DNA of 64,000 nucleotides from Leeuwenhoekiella blandensis MED217 (GTDB taxonomy: Bacteria > Bacteroidota > Bacteroidia > Flavobacteriales > Flavobacteriaceae), in the NCBI RefSeq assembly GCF_000152985.1, contig NZ_CH672395.1:124001-188000 (forward strand). The letters are read 5' to 3'. Both the position numbers and the translations under genes were made by a program. The notes beneath the pieces are model-generated. The model did no database searches and had not been told where the DNA came from. It saw nothing but the letters and a program-made list of their open reading frames with translations. The stretch's first letter is position 1, and each line of letters starts with the position of its first letter. This document shows, in pieces, positions 8,346-18,181 of the stretch.

Positions 8346-9989
8346 ATGCAAAAAGTAAATCCTACTCAGACTAAAGCCTGGAAAGCACTTCAGGCACATT
8401 TTGAAGACATCAAAGATGTCAAGATGAAAAAGCTCTTTGAAGATGAATCAAGGGCAGAAGCTTTCACGTTAAAGTGGGAGGATTTTTATGTTGACTATAG
8501 TAAAAACAGAATCACAGAAGAGACCAAGTCGTTGTTGCTAGACTTGGCTAAAGAGATGAATCTTGAAGAAGCGAAAGCTGCTTATTTTGGCGGAGCCGAA
8601 ATAAACGAGACCGAAGGTCGTGCGGTAATGCATACTGCATTGCGTCAACCGACTGATGCAAGTGTTGAGATAGACGGAGAAGATGTGATTCCTGAGGTCA
8701 ACGAAGTAAAAGAAAAAATTAAAGGCTTTTGTGATACTGTTATCAGTGGTACGCATAAAGGCTACACAGGCAAAGCAATTACCGATGTAGTCAATATAGG
8801 TATTGGTGGTTCAGATCTTGGGCCTGTGATGGTTGCTGAAGCTCTAGCCTATTACCACAATCACCTTAAGGTGCATTTTATCTCTAATGTAGATGGTGAT
8901 CACGTTCACGAATCTCTAAAAGATCTCAATCCCGAAACCACACTTTTTGTAATCGTTTCAAAAACGTTCACTACTCAAGAAACGCTTTCTAATGCGACTA
9001 CTGCAAGAAAATGGTTTTTAAGTAAAGTTGCTGGAGCTGTCGAAGATGGTGAGGCAGTAGCAAAACACTTTGTGGCCGTTTCAACAAACGAAACTGCTGT
9101 TAAGGATTTTGGTATCGATCCTAACAACGTGTTCACAATGTGGGACTGGGTTGGTGGTCGTTTCTCATTATGGAGTTCGGTAGGGCTTTCTATTGCCCTG
9201 GCTGTTGGGTACAACAACTTTGAAAGTATGCTTGCCGGAGCACACAAAGCAGATGAGCATTTTAAAAACACCCCACTAGATGAGAATATTTCTGTGATGA
9301 TGGCGCTTGTTACGGTGTGGTACAATAATTTCTTTGGTGCCGAAAGTGAAGCGATTATTCCGTACACGCAATACTTACACCGTTTCCCAGCATATTTGCA
9401 ACAAGCGATAATGGAGAGTAACGGTAAAAGTGTTGACCGTGACGGAAATCACGTAGACTATCAAACCGGTCAGATCGTTTGGGGTGAACCGGGAACCAAT
9501 TCGCAACACGCATTTTTCCAATTAATTCATCAGGGAACTAAAATTATCCCGACACATTTTATTGGTTATAAAGAATCATTGCATGGTGATAAAGACCATC
9601 ATAACAAATTGATGGCCAACTTTTTTGCACAAACTGAAGCATTGATGAATGGTAAAACCGAAGCAGAAGCCAAGGCCGAATTGGACGCTTCAGGTATGGA
9701 TGCAGCTGCTATTGAAAAGCTTGTCCCGTTCAAAGTTTTTGACGGAAATAAGCCTACAACAACCATTCTTATTGATAAGCTAACACCAGAAAGTTTAGGT
9801 ACATTGATCGCGTTATATGAGCATAAAATCTTCACTGAAGGAATCCTTTGGAATATTTTTAGCTACGATCAATGGGGTGTTGAGTTGGGTAAACAATTAG
9901 CAAAAAATGTGCTAAGTGATTTAAATTCAGATAGTATCGCTTCTCATGATGCATCAACAACCGCTTTGATTCAAGCCTTCAAAAAATAA
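8346..9989 (+). CDS. pgi: Glucose-6-phosphate isomerase
   Basis: 547 residues. Interconverts glucose-6-phosphate and fructose-6-phosphate. PGI signatures are present: [54 protein letters not shown] (the start of signature 1) and a C-terminal [14 protein letters not shown]. Full length compared with the ~550-residue family norm. It follows the M23 gene after one base and ends a run of co-oriented genes. The 169 bases downstream hold no clear terminator. Confidence 0.96.
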   Translation: MQKVNPTQTKAWKALQAHFEDIKDVKMKKLFEDESRAEAFTLKWEDFYVDYSKNRITEETKSLLLDLAKEMNLEEAKAAYFGGAEINETEGRAVMHTALRQPTDASVEIDGEDVIPEVNEVKEKIKGFCDTVISGTHKGYTGKAITDVVNIGIGGSDLGPVMVAEALAYYHNHLKVHFISNVDGDHVHESLKDLNPETTLFVIVSKTFTTQETLSNATTARKWFLSKVAGAVEDGEAVAKHFVAVSTNETAVKDFGIDPNNVFTMWDWVGGRFSLWSSVGLSIALAVGYNNFESMLAGAHKADEHFKNTPLDENISVMMALVTVWYNNFFGAESEAIIPYTQYLHRFPAYLQQAIMESNGKSVDRDGNHVDYQTGQIVWGEPGTNSQHAFFQLIHQGTKIIPTHFIGYKESLHGDKDHHNKLMANFFAQTEALMNGKTEAEAKAELDASGMDAAAIEKLVPFKVFDGNKPTTTILIDKLTPESLGTLIALYEHKIFTEGILWNIFSYDQWGVELGKQLAKNVLSDLNSDSIASHDASTTALIQAFKK

Positions 9990-10158
9990 ATTCGGCTGCT
10001 TATTTAGATTTAGTTTTTTAACTGTTAAAAGTTAAAATAGAATAGTTAAGGGTTAAATTTTGACATTTCATGTCGAGATCTAATCCTTAACATTGCGTTA
10101 ATATTTAATTAGGTCTTTATTAAGACTTTTGCGCAAAATCTAAATTTAAACAAGCACA

Positions 10159-12711
10159 ATGAAAAAAATTACAAGTTCACTAACACTTGTGTTTCTTTTG
10201 CTTACAGCTTTCATGCAAGCTCAAGGAACTATTCGTGGTACTGTAGTAGACGGTGAAAACGGAACGCCGCTACCTGGAGTAAACGTTGTTGTTGAAGGAA
10301 CAACTAACGGAGTATCAACAGACTTTGATGGAGTTTTTGAGATCCAGGTTGTTGAGAACACAGGTTCACTGCGTGTTTCTTACGTAGGTTTTAAGCCGTC
10401 AACACTGGCTTTTGATTTATCTGGTAAAAAAGTTATTGATTTAGGGACCATCAATCTAGAGATGGATTCTGATGCTCTTGACGAGGTAATCGTTAAGGCA
10501 TACTCTTTAGCTATCGACCGTAAAACTCCTGTTGCGGTTTCTACTATTAAAGCTGAGACTATTCAGAATGAATTAGGAAGTCAGGAATTTCCTGAGATCC
10601 TTAAAACTACTCCTGGTGTTTATGTAACCAGAGGTGGTGGTGGTTTTGGAGATGCAGAACTTCGTATACGTGGTTTCAACTCAGAAAACGTTGCGGTAAT
10701 GATCAACGGTATTCCGGTAAACGATATGGAAAACGGTCGTGTATACTGGAGTAACTGGGCTGGTCTTTCTGATGTAGCGAGCTCTATGCAGGTGCAAAGA
10801 GGTCTTGGTGCAGCGATGATAGGTCTTCCTTCTATTGGGGGAACTGTCAACATCGTAACAAAATCTACCGATATCGAAAAAGGTGGAAACGTAATGATGG
10901 CTACTGGTAACGATGGTTATACTAAGTACGGTTTTAAACTTTCTACCGGTTTATTAGAAAATGATTGGGCTGCTACTGTAAGTCTTTCAAGAACTACTGG
11001 AGAGCAATTTGTAGATGCAACTACCATTGACGCATACTCTTACTTCTTAAACGTTGCTAAGAAAATTGGTGAGAATCACGAATTGTCTTTTACAGCTTTT
11101 GGTGCTCCACAGCGTCACGGACAGCGTCAAAATAGATTGTTAATTGATGATTTTAGAAGAAGTGATCGTGGTATTCGTACTAACACAGACTATGGTTATA
11201 AAAATGGTCAGTTAGTAAATATTGAAGATAACTTCTATCACAAGCCTCAAATGTCATTAAATCACTATTGGACCATTAATGATATTTCCTCACTTACAAC
11301 AGCGGTTTACTATTCATTTGGTACCGGTGGTGGTGGTGGTACTGCAGGAACTAACAAATTTGGTAAGTATGATACAGACTATCGTACTCAAGAGTTTGGT
11401 CCTGTAAACCTTGATAAGATCATTGCAGAGAATAAAGCTTTAGGTCAGGCAACAAGTGCTGAGACTTTCTTGAGAGCTTCTAGAAACAATCACCAATGGT
11501 ATGGTGCGCTTTCTACTTACAATACCGAATTAACAGAATATATTGATTTAACTGCTGGTATTGATTTACGTTTTTACCAGGGAGATCACTACACAGAGTT
11601 AACAGATCTATTAGGTGGTGCATTCTATGTAGATGATAATGATGTTAATAATCCTAACAAAGTAGTACGTGTTGGAGATAAGTACAACTACAATGACACA
11701 GGTTATACTAACTGGCAAGGTTTATTTGCTCAGGCAGAGTATAACAAGGATGCGATTTCTGCAGTAATTTCTGTTGCGGGTAACAACACTTCTTATAAAA
11801 GAGAGGATTACTTTAAGTATACTCCAGACGATCCGCTTAGAGAGACTGACTGGGTAAACTTCGCAGCTTTCAGTACAAAAGGTGGTGTAAACTACCGACT
11901 TGATGAAAAGCACAATGTTTTTGGTAATGTAGGTTACTTTGAGCGTGCTCCATTTAGTAATGCTGTATTCTTAAACAATACAAACGTAACCAATGAAGAG
12001 GCTGTAAATCAAAAGATTTTTAGTGCAGAATTAGGATACGGATTCAGAGGCGATAATTTTAGAGCTGACTTGAACGTGTATCGTACACAATGGATGGATA
12101 GAACCTATACGATCTCAAGAACTGCAAACAACATTCAGTACACTGCAAACATTTTAGGTATAGACGCATTGCACCAAGGTGTTGAATTAGAATTACAGTA
12201 CCGTCCTACCGAAACTTTAACCTTAACAGGTATGGCTTCTTTAGGTGACTGGCAATGGGCTAATGATGTTAATGATGTTCAGGTGTTTGACGATCAGCAA
12301 AACCCAATTGGAGACCCAATCGATATTTATCTTGATGGTGTAAAAGTGGGTAACTCTGCACAAACTACCTTTGCTGTTGGTGCTGATTATGCTGTGCTTG
12401 CTTCTACAACTTTAAGAGCTTCTTTTAACTATGCTGCTGATTATTATGCAGATTATGATGTTACAGGTCGTAGTGTACAAGGACTTCCTCAAACTTGGAA
12501 AATGCCTGACTATGGAGTGTTTGATTTAGGTATTAATCATAGATTCAACTTTGGTGGTTTTAATACACAAATCAATGCTAACGTATTTAACGTATTAGGA
12601 ACTGAGTATATTTCTGATGCTCAAGACGGAGACGGTTCTGTTGCAGAAACTGCTTTAGTATATTATGGTCCTGGTAGAACATATACCATTGGAGCAACAA
12701 TTAATTTCTAA
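10159..12711 (+). CDS. TonB-dependent receptor with N-terminal CarboxypepD-reg-like domain
   Basis: 850 residues: signal peptide (ends FMQAQ), a carboxypeptidase-regulatory-like beta domain (GTIRGTVVDGENGTPLPGVN), a plug (FPEILKTTPGVYVTRGGGGF, RIRGFNSENVAVMINGIPV) and a 22-strand-type barrel ending TYTIGATINF. It imports an unknown ligand across the outer membrane using TonB energy. At 850 residues it is shorter than SusC (about 1000), and the partner gene does not look like SusD. The lipoprotein gene starts 11 bases downstream, so the two form an operon. The company of a secreted nuclease suggests nucleic-acid fragments as ligand; that is inference. Confidence 0.9.
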   Translation: MKKITSSLTLVFLLLTAFMQAQGTIRGTVVDGENGTPLPGVNVVVEGTTNGVSTDFDGVFEIQVVENTGSLRVSYVGFKPSTLAFDLSGKKVIDLGTINLEMDSDALDEVIVKAYSLAIDRKTPVAVSTIKAETIQNELGSQEFPEILKTTPGVYVTRGGGGFGDAELRIRGFNSENVAVMINGIPVNDMENGRVYWSNWAGLSDVASSMQVQRGLGAAMIGLPSIGGTVNIVTKSTDIEKGGNVMMATGNDGYTKYGFKLSTGLLENDWAATVSLSRTTGEQFVDATTIDAYSYFLNVAKKIGENHELSFTAFGAPQRHGQRQNRLLIDDFRRSDRGIRTNTDYGYKNGQLVNIEDNFYHKPQMSLNHYWTINDISSLTTAVYYSFGTGGGGGTAGTNKFGKYDTDYRTQEFGPVNLDKIIAENKALGQATSAETFLRASRNNHQWYGALSTYNTELTEYIDLTAGIDLRFYQGDHYTELTDLLGGAFYVDDNDVNNPNKVVRVGDKYNYNDTGYTNWQGLFAQAEYNKDAISAVISVAGNNTSYKREDYFKYTPDDPLRETDWVNFAAFSTKGGVNYRLDEKHNVFGNVGYFERAPFSNAVFLNNTNVTNEEAVNQKIFSAELGYGFRGDNFRADLNVYRTQWMDRTYTISRTANNIQYTANILGIDALHQGVELELQYRPTETLTLTGMASLGDWQWANDVNDVQVFDDQQNPIGDPIDIYLDGVKVGNSAQTTFAVGADYAVLASTTLRASFNYAADYYADYDVTGRSVQGLPQTWKMPDYGVFDLGINHRFNFGGFNTQINANVFNVLGTEYISDAQDGDGSVAETALVYYGPGRTYTIGATINF

Positions 12712-12722
12712 AAAAAATTGAG

Positions 12723-14423
12723 ATGAAAAAAATAAATTATTTATTTACCGCAATTGCAATGGCTTTTTTAGCCATTGGTTGTGATCCTGTAGAGGATATC
12801 AACGAGCGCTTGGAGGCAAACGAGCCAGGTATAAACACTGTTCTTGATTACACATTGACTGACGATGATTATGCAGATCTAGAGCTTAACTTTGGTAACT
12901 TCAGCAGTATGGATGATGCCCGTGCATTAATCCCGCAAGTATTGAATAACAACTTTCCTGTATTAGGAGAAGGTTCTTTAGCTAATGTAACTTTTGCTAT
13001 TTACGATCCTATTCGAGTTGAGGACTACACTGTTGTAGCAGCAGATTATGAAGCTGTTGGTCTTTCTAATACTTATTTTTCTGGCTTAGGTGAAATTCAA
13101 GATTTTCTTGATTACCAATATCCTCAAGCAGAGAACGGTGACTACGTTAGTTTAACCTATCAAGTACTTGCTGACGAAATTCAGTATACTATAAATGCAG
13201 ATGATTTTGATCTTATTGGAGAAGAATTAGCTGCTGCTTATCCAGATCCAGCGTCTAGTGCAGCTCAGTACAGCAACTTCGATCGTAGAGAAGAGCGTGA
13301 TGCTTATTGGGATAACGATATGATTCTTGAAGCAATTAATTTTGTTTTAGCTGATAATTTTGACAATGTTACTGGTCAAAAATACAATGTTTCTTATGCG
13401 ATTTATGACGGTAGTGCTGGCACAGAAAGTATGACTGTACAGTTTGACGGTAATGCATATGTAGCTGTTGGTGGTGTTTCTTATGAGTTTATTGATGATG
13501 ATTACACTCTAGTGGGTACAGAATTAGCTGAGACTTATCCTGGTCCAGCAGGTAATTTAGCTCAATACGGAAGTTTTGATGTACGTGAAACTAGTTCTAA
13601 TTACTGGAATCCTTCAATGCTTCTAGAAGCTTATAATATTGTTCTTGATGCTCGATTCCCAGATGCGGAAGAAGGAGATAAATACGAGTTAACATATCAG
13701 ATTTATAATGGAAGTGTAAGTTCTTCAGTTGCTTCTGTTGTTAAAGAAGGTGATACGTTTGTAATTGATGAAACTGCATCTGTTTCTACTATTGAAGCTA
13801 CTACAGTTTATGCGTTCGCAAATAATTCTTGGAATGAGCCCTTTATGTTAGAGTCTGAGGACTATACAGAAATGGGACAATCATATCCAAACTTTGATGA
13901 TGAGGACGAAGCGATCTATAAGTTAGAGATTTTCTTAGGAAGAGAATTTCCTTATGCCGAGGAAGGTGACTTTGTAGCGGTAGCTTACGCATTCTATGAC
14001 GGTTCTACTTCAACTGAATATGCAAACTTCATTTTTGAAAATGGTGTTTTTGTAAACATTCCAAGTGTTATTGAAACTTCATTACAATTTGGTAATGACG
14101 GTACAACTTGGGTTCCAGATAACACCATTGCTTACACTTTAACTCCTGCAGATTATGACTTGATAGTTGAAGAATTAGGTGCTACTTATCCTGCTCAAAC
14201 GTCAAGTATGGCACAATACGGTAACTTAGACCGCCGTAGTGGTAATGCTGCTTTCTGGAGTGACGATATGATTCTTGAGGCAATGAACATATTGCTTGAT
14301 GATATCGATCCTTCTGCAGAAGAAGGTCAGAAGTACGCTGTTACCTTTGACATTTATAACGGTTCTAACACAACCGAAACCTTCTTGTTAATCAAAACAG
14401 ACGGAGTTTGGGTTTTACAATAA
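12723..14423 (+). CDS. Repeat-built surface lipoprotein partnered with a TonB receptor
   Basis: 566 residues, lipoprotein signal AFLAIGC (Cys20). The rest is acidic and made of about five to six degenerate repeats of roughly 75-110 residues. Recurring elements are an opening like DYTLVGTELAETYP, then AQYGNLDRRSGNAAFWSDDM, then ILEAMNILLDD, then AEEGQKYAVTFDIYNGS. Clear copies begin near residues 160, 255 and 465, with weaker ones before and between. I do not recognise a named family, and it is not SusD-like. As the immediate partner of the receptor it could be a surface ligand-binding protein. A terminator follows the stop. Confidence 0.8.
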   Translation: MKKINYLFTAIAMAFLAIGCDPVEDINERLEANEPGINTVLDYTLTDDDYADLELNFGNFSSMDDARALIPQVLNNNFPVLGEGSLANVTFAIYDPIRVEDYTVVAADYEAVGLSNTYFSGLGEIQDFLDYQYPQAENGDYVSLTYQVLADEIQYTINADDFDLIGEELAAAYPDPASSAAQYSNFDRREERDAYWDNDMILEAINFVLADNFDNVTGQKYNVSYAIYDGSAGTESMTVQFDGNAYVAVGGVSYEFIDDDYTLVGTELAETYPGPAGNLAQYGSFDVRETSSNYWNPSMLLEAYNIVLDARFPDAEEGDKYELTYQIYNGSVSSSVASVVKEGDTFVIDETASVSTIEATTVYAFANNSWNEPFMLESEDYTEMGQSYPNFDDEDEAIYKLEIFLGREFPYAEEGDFVAVAYAFYDGSTSTEYANFIFENGVFVNIPSVIETSLQFGNDGTTWVPDNTIAYTLTPADYDLIVEELGATYPAQTSSMAQYGNLDRRSGNAAFWSDDMILEAMNILLDDIDPSAEEGQKYAVTFDIYNGSNTTETFLLIKTDGVWVLQ

Positions 14424-14443
14424 CCTATAATAGATAATAAGTT

Positions 14444-14475
14444 AAACCTCCTACCCAAAGTAGGAGGTTTTCTTT
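14444..14475 (+). terminator. Terminator between the lipoprotein and endonuclease genes
   Basis: Perfect 11-bp stem AAACCTCCTAC (14444-14454) / GTAGGAGGTTT (14460-14470), 5-base loop, T-rich tail. The nuclease gene downstream is therefore either read through at reduced level or separately transcribed. Confidence 0.85.
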
Positions 14476-14510
14476 TCTATACCTATATTGAAATACAATA
14501 AAATAGAATT

Positions 14511-16172
14511 ATGAAAAAGAATGTTACCCCTAAATTTCCATGGAGATTTTTAAGTCTTTTATCGCTGATTCTTGTTTTAGGATGTAGCGGAGGAGATGAT
14601 ACTTCTGTAACTCCTGAGCCAGAACCAGAACCAGAGGTAAATAAGCCAGTCGCTGCTGACGACGCCTATACTACTGGAGAAAATGAAGCATTAACCATTG
14701 CTGATCTTTTAGAGAATGATACCATTTTTGATTTTGGTCGTGTTTCAGAAATTGATGCTGAGTCTTCAGAAGGTGGAAGCATTGTAGACAATAGAGATGG
14801 CACTTTTACCTATACACCGCTATCAGGTTTTAATGGGGAAGATACCTTCAGTTATACACTATGTGATTCTGAAACACCTGTGAATTGTTCTTCTGCAACT
14901 GTGACAATCACTGTTACTGGAGCAGATCCCGTTGCTGTTGACGATAGCTATGAGGTGACCGAAAATACTACCTTTAGAATCAATAATTATCTCGAAAATG
15001 ATGAGCTCCCTTATAATGCTGAAGTGACTGAGCTTGACTTAACAAATACCCTAGGGACAGCTGTGATTAATGAGAATGGCTCGATCTCGTATACTGCCCC
15101 TAATGCATATGCAGGAGAAGATGCGTTTACCTATACTATTTGCGATGATGATGAAACCCCGGTTTGTTCAACCGCTACTATTACCATCACTGTTATAGAC
15201 GAAGGAACGCCGGTAGCTGTAGACGATGAATTTGTGTTTAGACAAGAAAATCAAACATTAACCTTAGAAGGTTTTACTGAAAATGACGATTTGATTGATG
15301 ACGCCGTAGTAACCGAAATCAGTTATTCGGGATCTGGCGCTGCAACGCTTAATGAAGATGGTGCGATCACCTATACTTCAACTACAGATTTTATAGGGGA
15401 GGATACCATTACCTACACGTTGTGCGATGATGATGAGACACCGTCTTGTGTAACTGCAACAATAACTATTAAGCTTGTAGATGGTCTTGACGTTAATATT
15501 CCTGCGGCGCTAGAATATTATTATGGAGATTTGGCGCTTACTACAGATGAAGACTTGAATTTCACTGTGCTGCGTACGCTTACGCAGGATATGCATACCA
15601 CAATTCTTACGTATTTTGAGCGTCATGAATATTTGTATGATGCAGATGAAGATTTAGATAATCCTGCAAATGTGATCTTGATGTACTCGGGCGAAAGCAG
15701 AGATCGTAGAGAATATACTTCGGGAAGTAATCCTCATACCCCGCAAACCTTCAATACTGAACATATTTTTCCGCAGTCGCGTTTAGATAGTGAAGATGCA
15801 GTGACCGATTTACATCATTTACGATCGGCAGACGATGCTATAAATTCGCTTCGTTTGAATTATCCATATACAGATGGTAGTGGTCAATACGAGCTTGTAA
15901 ACGGAAATTCTTGGTTCCCAGGAGATGAATGGAAAGGAGATGTAGCACGTATGGTGTTGTATCTCAATGTGCGTTATGGAGAAGATTATACTAAAGTGGG
16001 GACGTTAGATCTATTCCTGAAATGGAATCGTGAAGATCCGGTTTCTGACTTTGAGCGTCAGCGTAATGAAGTGATTGAAGGTGCTCAGGGTGTTCGTAAT
16101 CCATTTATAGATAACCCATATCTTGCGACCTTGATCTGGGGAGGAACTCCTGCCGAAAATACTTGGGAGTAG
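14511..16172 (+). CDS. Lipoprotein endonuclease I with three Ig/cadherin-like repeats
   Basis: 553 residues. Lipoprotein signal (LVLGCSGGDD), an acidic Pro-Glu spacer, then three tandem Ig-like/VCBS-type domains of ~90 residues, at about residues 45-320. Each contains a strand like GEDTFSYTLCDSETPVNCSS or GEDAFTYTICDDDETPVCS. The C-terminal part (about 335-553) is an endonuclease I domain with the catalytic-type motif NTEHIFPQSRL and DLHHLRSADDAINSLRLNYP. The family cuts DNA (some also RNA) outside the cell. A lipid anchor plus spacer domains would hold the nuclease on the surface next to the TonB receptor encoded upstream. No type IX sorting domain is visible. Confidence 0.87.
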   Translation: MKKNVTPKFPWRFLSLLSLILVLGCSGGDDTSVTPEPEPEPEVNKPVAADDAYTTGENEALTIADLLENDTIFDFGRVSEIDAESSEGGSIVDNRDGTFTYTPLSGFNGEDTFSYTLCDSETPVNCSSATVTITVTGADPVAVDDSYEVTENTTFRINNYLENDELPYNAEVTELDLTNTLGTAVINENGSISYTAPNAYAGEDAFTYTICDDDETPVCSTATITITVIDEGTPVAVDDEFVFRQENQTLTLEGFTENDDLIDDAVVTEISYSGSGAATLNEDGAITYTSTTDFIGEDTITYTLCDDDETPSCVTATITIKLVDGLDVNIPAALEYYYGDLALTTDEDLNFTVLRTLTQDMHTTILTYFERHEYLYDADEDLDNPANVILMYSGESRDRREYTSGSNPHTPQTFNTEHIFPQSRLDSEDAVTDLHHLRSADDAINSLRLNYPYTDGSGQYELVNGNSWFPGDEWKGDVARMVLYLNVRYGEDYTKVGTLDLFLKWNREDPVSDFERQRNEVIEGAQGVRNPFIDNPYLATLIWGGTPAENTWE

Positions 16173-16194
16173 TTGAATAATATCTTATAATTTT

Positions 16195-16229
16195 AAAACC
16201 CTTTTCAGCTTTGAAAAGGGTTTTTGCTT
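16195..16229 (+). terminator. Terminator after the endonuclease gene
   Basis: Perfect 13-bp stem AAAACCCTTTTCA (16195-16207) / TGAAAAGGGTTTT (16212-16224), GCTT loop, T-rich tail. Confidence 0.88.
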
Positions 16230-16242
16230 TTAACGCTTAAGA

Positions 16243-16276
16243 TTTGAATGGCTTTTAATGCAAAAAGTTATCTTTG
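16243..16276 (+). promoter_or_regulatory. Promoter for the four-TM membrane protein gene
   Basis: TTTG (16243-16246), 22-base spacer, then TATCTTTG (16269-16276), matching the Bacteroidota TTG/TAnnTTTG pattern. A TTG at 16274 that could open the frame lies inside the -7 box, which excludes it as the start. Confidence 0.65.
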
Positions 16277-16294
16277 AGATTCAAAAATCAGACT

Positions 16295-16735
16295 ATGTAT
16301 AATACCATTCAATTTGTACACTCGTATTGGGCTTATTTAGTGCTCGCAGTACTTACCATAACTACCATCAACTCTTTAGTTTCTTACTTCGGAAATAAAG
16401 AGTTTAGCGCACGTGATTTTCGATTAGCCTTATTTACGTTGATCGTAACACATATTCAACTGCTTATTGGTATCGTGCTTTATTTTGTGTCTCCTTTAGG
16501 AGCAAAAGCGATAGCTTCTCAAGGAATGAGCGCAGCGATGAGCGATCCTAATTTACGTTTGTATGTTGTAGAGCATCCGCTGGCAATGATCATCACGATT
16601 GTTTTTGTAACGGTAGGTTACAGCAAGCATAAAAAGAAATTGACCTCAAAGCCTAAGTTTAAACTCTTAGCTATATTCTATACGCTAGGACTTCTTGTAA
16701 TGCTTACCAGAATTCCTTGGTCAAACTGGTTTTAA
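16295..16735 (+). CDS. Conserved four-TM membrane protein with membrane-edge histidines
   Basis: 146 residues from ATG 16295. Four hydrophobic segments (about 7-29, 49-70, 95-112 and 124-140). Each of the first three TM regions carries or abuts a His: VHSYW, IVTHIQLLIGIVLYF and VEHPLAMIITIVF; YSKHKKK follows the third. It ends in IPWSNWF. Similar flavobacterial proteins are, as I recall, variously labelled cytochrome b-like or misnamed ribosomal protein L27; it is clearly not a ribosomal protein. The His pattern could bind haem, but nothing here proves it. Function unknown. Confidence 0.75.
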   Translation: MYNTIQFVHSYWAYLVLAVLTITTINSLVSYFGNKEFSARDFRLALFTLIVTHIQLLIGIVLYFVSPLGAKAIASQGMSAAMSDPNLRLYVVEHPLAMIITIVFVTVGYSKHKKKLTSKPKFKLLAIFYTLGLLVMLTRIPWSNWF

Positions 16736-16760
16736 ATTAGATTCAAGACCTAAGTATTTA

Positions 16761-16814
16761 GACAAAATAAAAATCCCTTGATTAGTCGGCTAATCAAGGG
16801 ATTTTTATTTTGTC
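16761..16814. terminator. Bidirectional terminator, 25-bp perfect hairpin
   Basis: Arms 16761-16785 and 16790-16814 are perfectly complementary around a TCGG tetraloop, with A-rich 5' and T-rich 3' ends. It lies between convergent genes (membrane protein, aminopeptidase P) and can stop both transcripts. Confidence 0.9.
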
Positions 16815-16824
16815 CAACGTCTAC

Positions 16825-18117
16825 CTAGCGATTCATCCAGTCTTCGATCTCTTCAACTTCTAAAGGAATGTTACGCATTAAGTTGAAAGGTTCACCATTT
16901 TCCTGAATAACCACATCGTCTTCCAGGCGAATTCCAAATCCTTCTTCAGGAATATAAATTCCCGGTTCTACTGTAAATACGTTATTTGCTTGCATAGGTT
17001 CGTGAAGCAATCCATAATCGTGTGTGTCTAGACCGATATGGTGTGACGTGCCGTGCATAAAATATTTTTTATAAGCCGGCCAGTCTTTGTTTTCATTTTG
17101 AACATCAACTTTGTCTAGTAAGCCAAGCCCTAACAATTCTGAAGTCATTAATTTTCCCACCTCTTCGTGATAAGGTCCCCAAAGTGTTCCCGGAGTGAGC
17201 ATTTTTGTAGCTTCCTTTTTAACGCGTAAAACCGCATTGTAGACTTCCTTTTGACGATCGGTAAATCTTCCTGATACAGGAATAGTACGTGTCATATCAC
17301 TGCTGTAATTCGCATATTCAGCACCAATATCGAGCAGGATCAAGTCTCCCGCTTTACATTCGGCATTATTTACCACATAATGCAACACATTTGCGTTATT
17401 TCCTGAGGCTACAATTGGAGTGTATGCAAAACCTTTGGAGCGATTGCGCAGGAATTCGTGCATGAATTCAGCTTCGATCTCATATTCCATAACCCCTGGT
17501 TTTGTGAACTGCAACACGCGTTTAAAACCTTTTTCGGTAATGTTGCAGGCTTGCTGCATAATGTCGAGCTCGATCGGATCTTTTACCGAGCGTAAACGCT
17601 GTAAAATAGGGTTGCTCTTTGCTACACTATGCGCAGGATATTGCTCTTTTATTTTTTTATTGAAACGAGCTTCTCGTGTTTCGGTCTCAACATTAGCGCG
17701 ATAGTGCTCGTTGGTGTTAATGTAAATAGTTTCAGCTTGAGTCATAAGTTCGTAAAAAACCTTGTTCCATTCCTGAAGCCAGTACACTGTTTCTACGCCG
17801 CTTACTTCTAATGCTTTTTCTTTAGTTAATTTTTCGCCTTCCCAGACTGCAATATGCTCATTCGTTTCTTTCAGGAATAAAATTTCGCGGTGCTTTGCTT
17901 TTGGGCAATCCGGAAAAAGAACCAGTATGCTCTCCTCTTGATCAACGCCGCTCAGGTAGAATAAATCTCTATTTTGTTGAAAAGGCATTGTGCTGTCTGC
18001 GCCTATCGGATAAATGTCGTTGCTGTTAAAAACGGCAAGGCTGTTTGGCTTCATAGCATCCATAAAACCTTTGCGGTTTTTAATAAACAGTTGGCGATCT
18101 ATAAGGTCGTATTTCAT
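16825..18117 (-). CDS. pepP: Xaa-Pro aminopeptidase (aminopeptidase P)
   Basis: 430 residues from ATG 18117. Removes N-terminal residues preceding proline; cytoplasmic, di-Mn type. The pita-bread domain shows all five metal ligands in context: DIGAEYANYSSDMTRTIP (two Asp), HGTSHHIGLDTHDYG (His), FTVEPGIYIPEEGFGIRLED (two Glu). The N-terminal aminopeptidase-P domain is present (FQQNRDLFYLSGVDQEESIL). A TTG at 18138 would add seven residues, but it overlaps a TAccTTTG box (18136-18143, minus strand), so the ATG is preferred. Confidence 0.93.
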   Translation of the reverse strand: MKYDLIDRQLFIKNRKGFMDAMKPNSLAVFNSNDIYPIGADSTMPFQQNRDLFYLSGVDQEESILVLFPDCPKAKHREILFLKETNEHIAVWEGEKLTKEKALEVSGVETVYWLQEWNKVFYELMTQAETIYINTNEHYRANVETETREARFNKKIKEQYPAHSVAKSNPILQRLRSVKDPIELDIMQQACNITEKGFKRVLQFTKPGVMEYEIEAEFMHEFLRNRSKGFAYTPIVASGNNANVLHYVVNNAECKAGDLILLDIGAEYANYSSDMTRTIPVSGRFTDRQKEVYNAVLRVKKEATKMLTPGTLWGPYHEEVGKLMTSELLGLGLLDKVDVQNENKDWPAYKKYFMHGTSHHIGLDTHDYGLLHEPMQANNVFTVEPGIYIPEEGFGIRLEDDVVIQENGEPFNLMRNIPLEVEEIEDWMNR

Positions 18118-18135
18118 ATCTAAATTGAGTTTTTT

Positions 18136-18143
18136 CAAAGGTA
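18136..18143 (-). promoter_or_regulatory. -7 box (TACCTTTG) upstream of pepP
   Basis: Minus-strand match to TAnnTTTG ending 18 bases before the preferred ATG. No clear -33 TTG is seen. Confidence 0.45.
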
Positions 18144-18181
18144 AAAGAAATTAAACCGATGCTGAAATAAACTGAAGCACA

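Noticed and set aside
10159-14423. SusC/SusD polysaccharide utilisation pair
   Set aside because: The receptor is too short for SusC, the lipoprotein is made of unrelated repeats rather than a TPR SusD fold, and no glycoside hydrolase is adjacent.
16274-16297. TTG start for the four-TM membrane protein
   Set aside because: The TTG is part of the TATCTTTG -7 box; the ATG at 16295 follows at a sensible distance and begins the hydrophobic segment.
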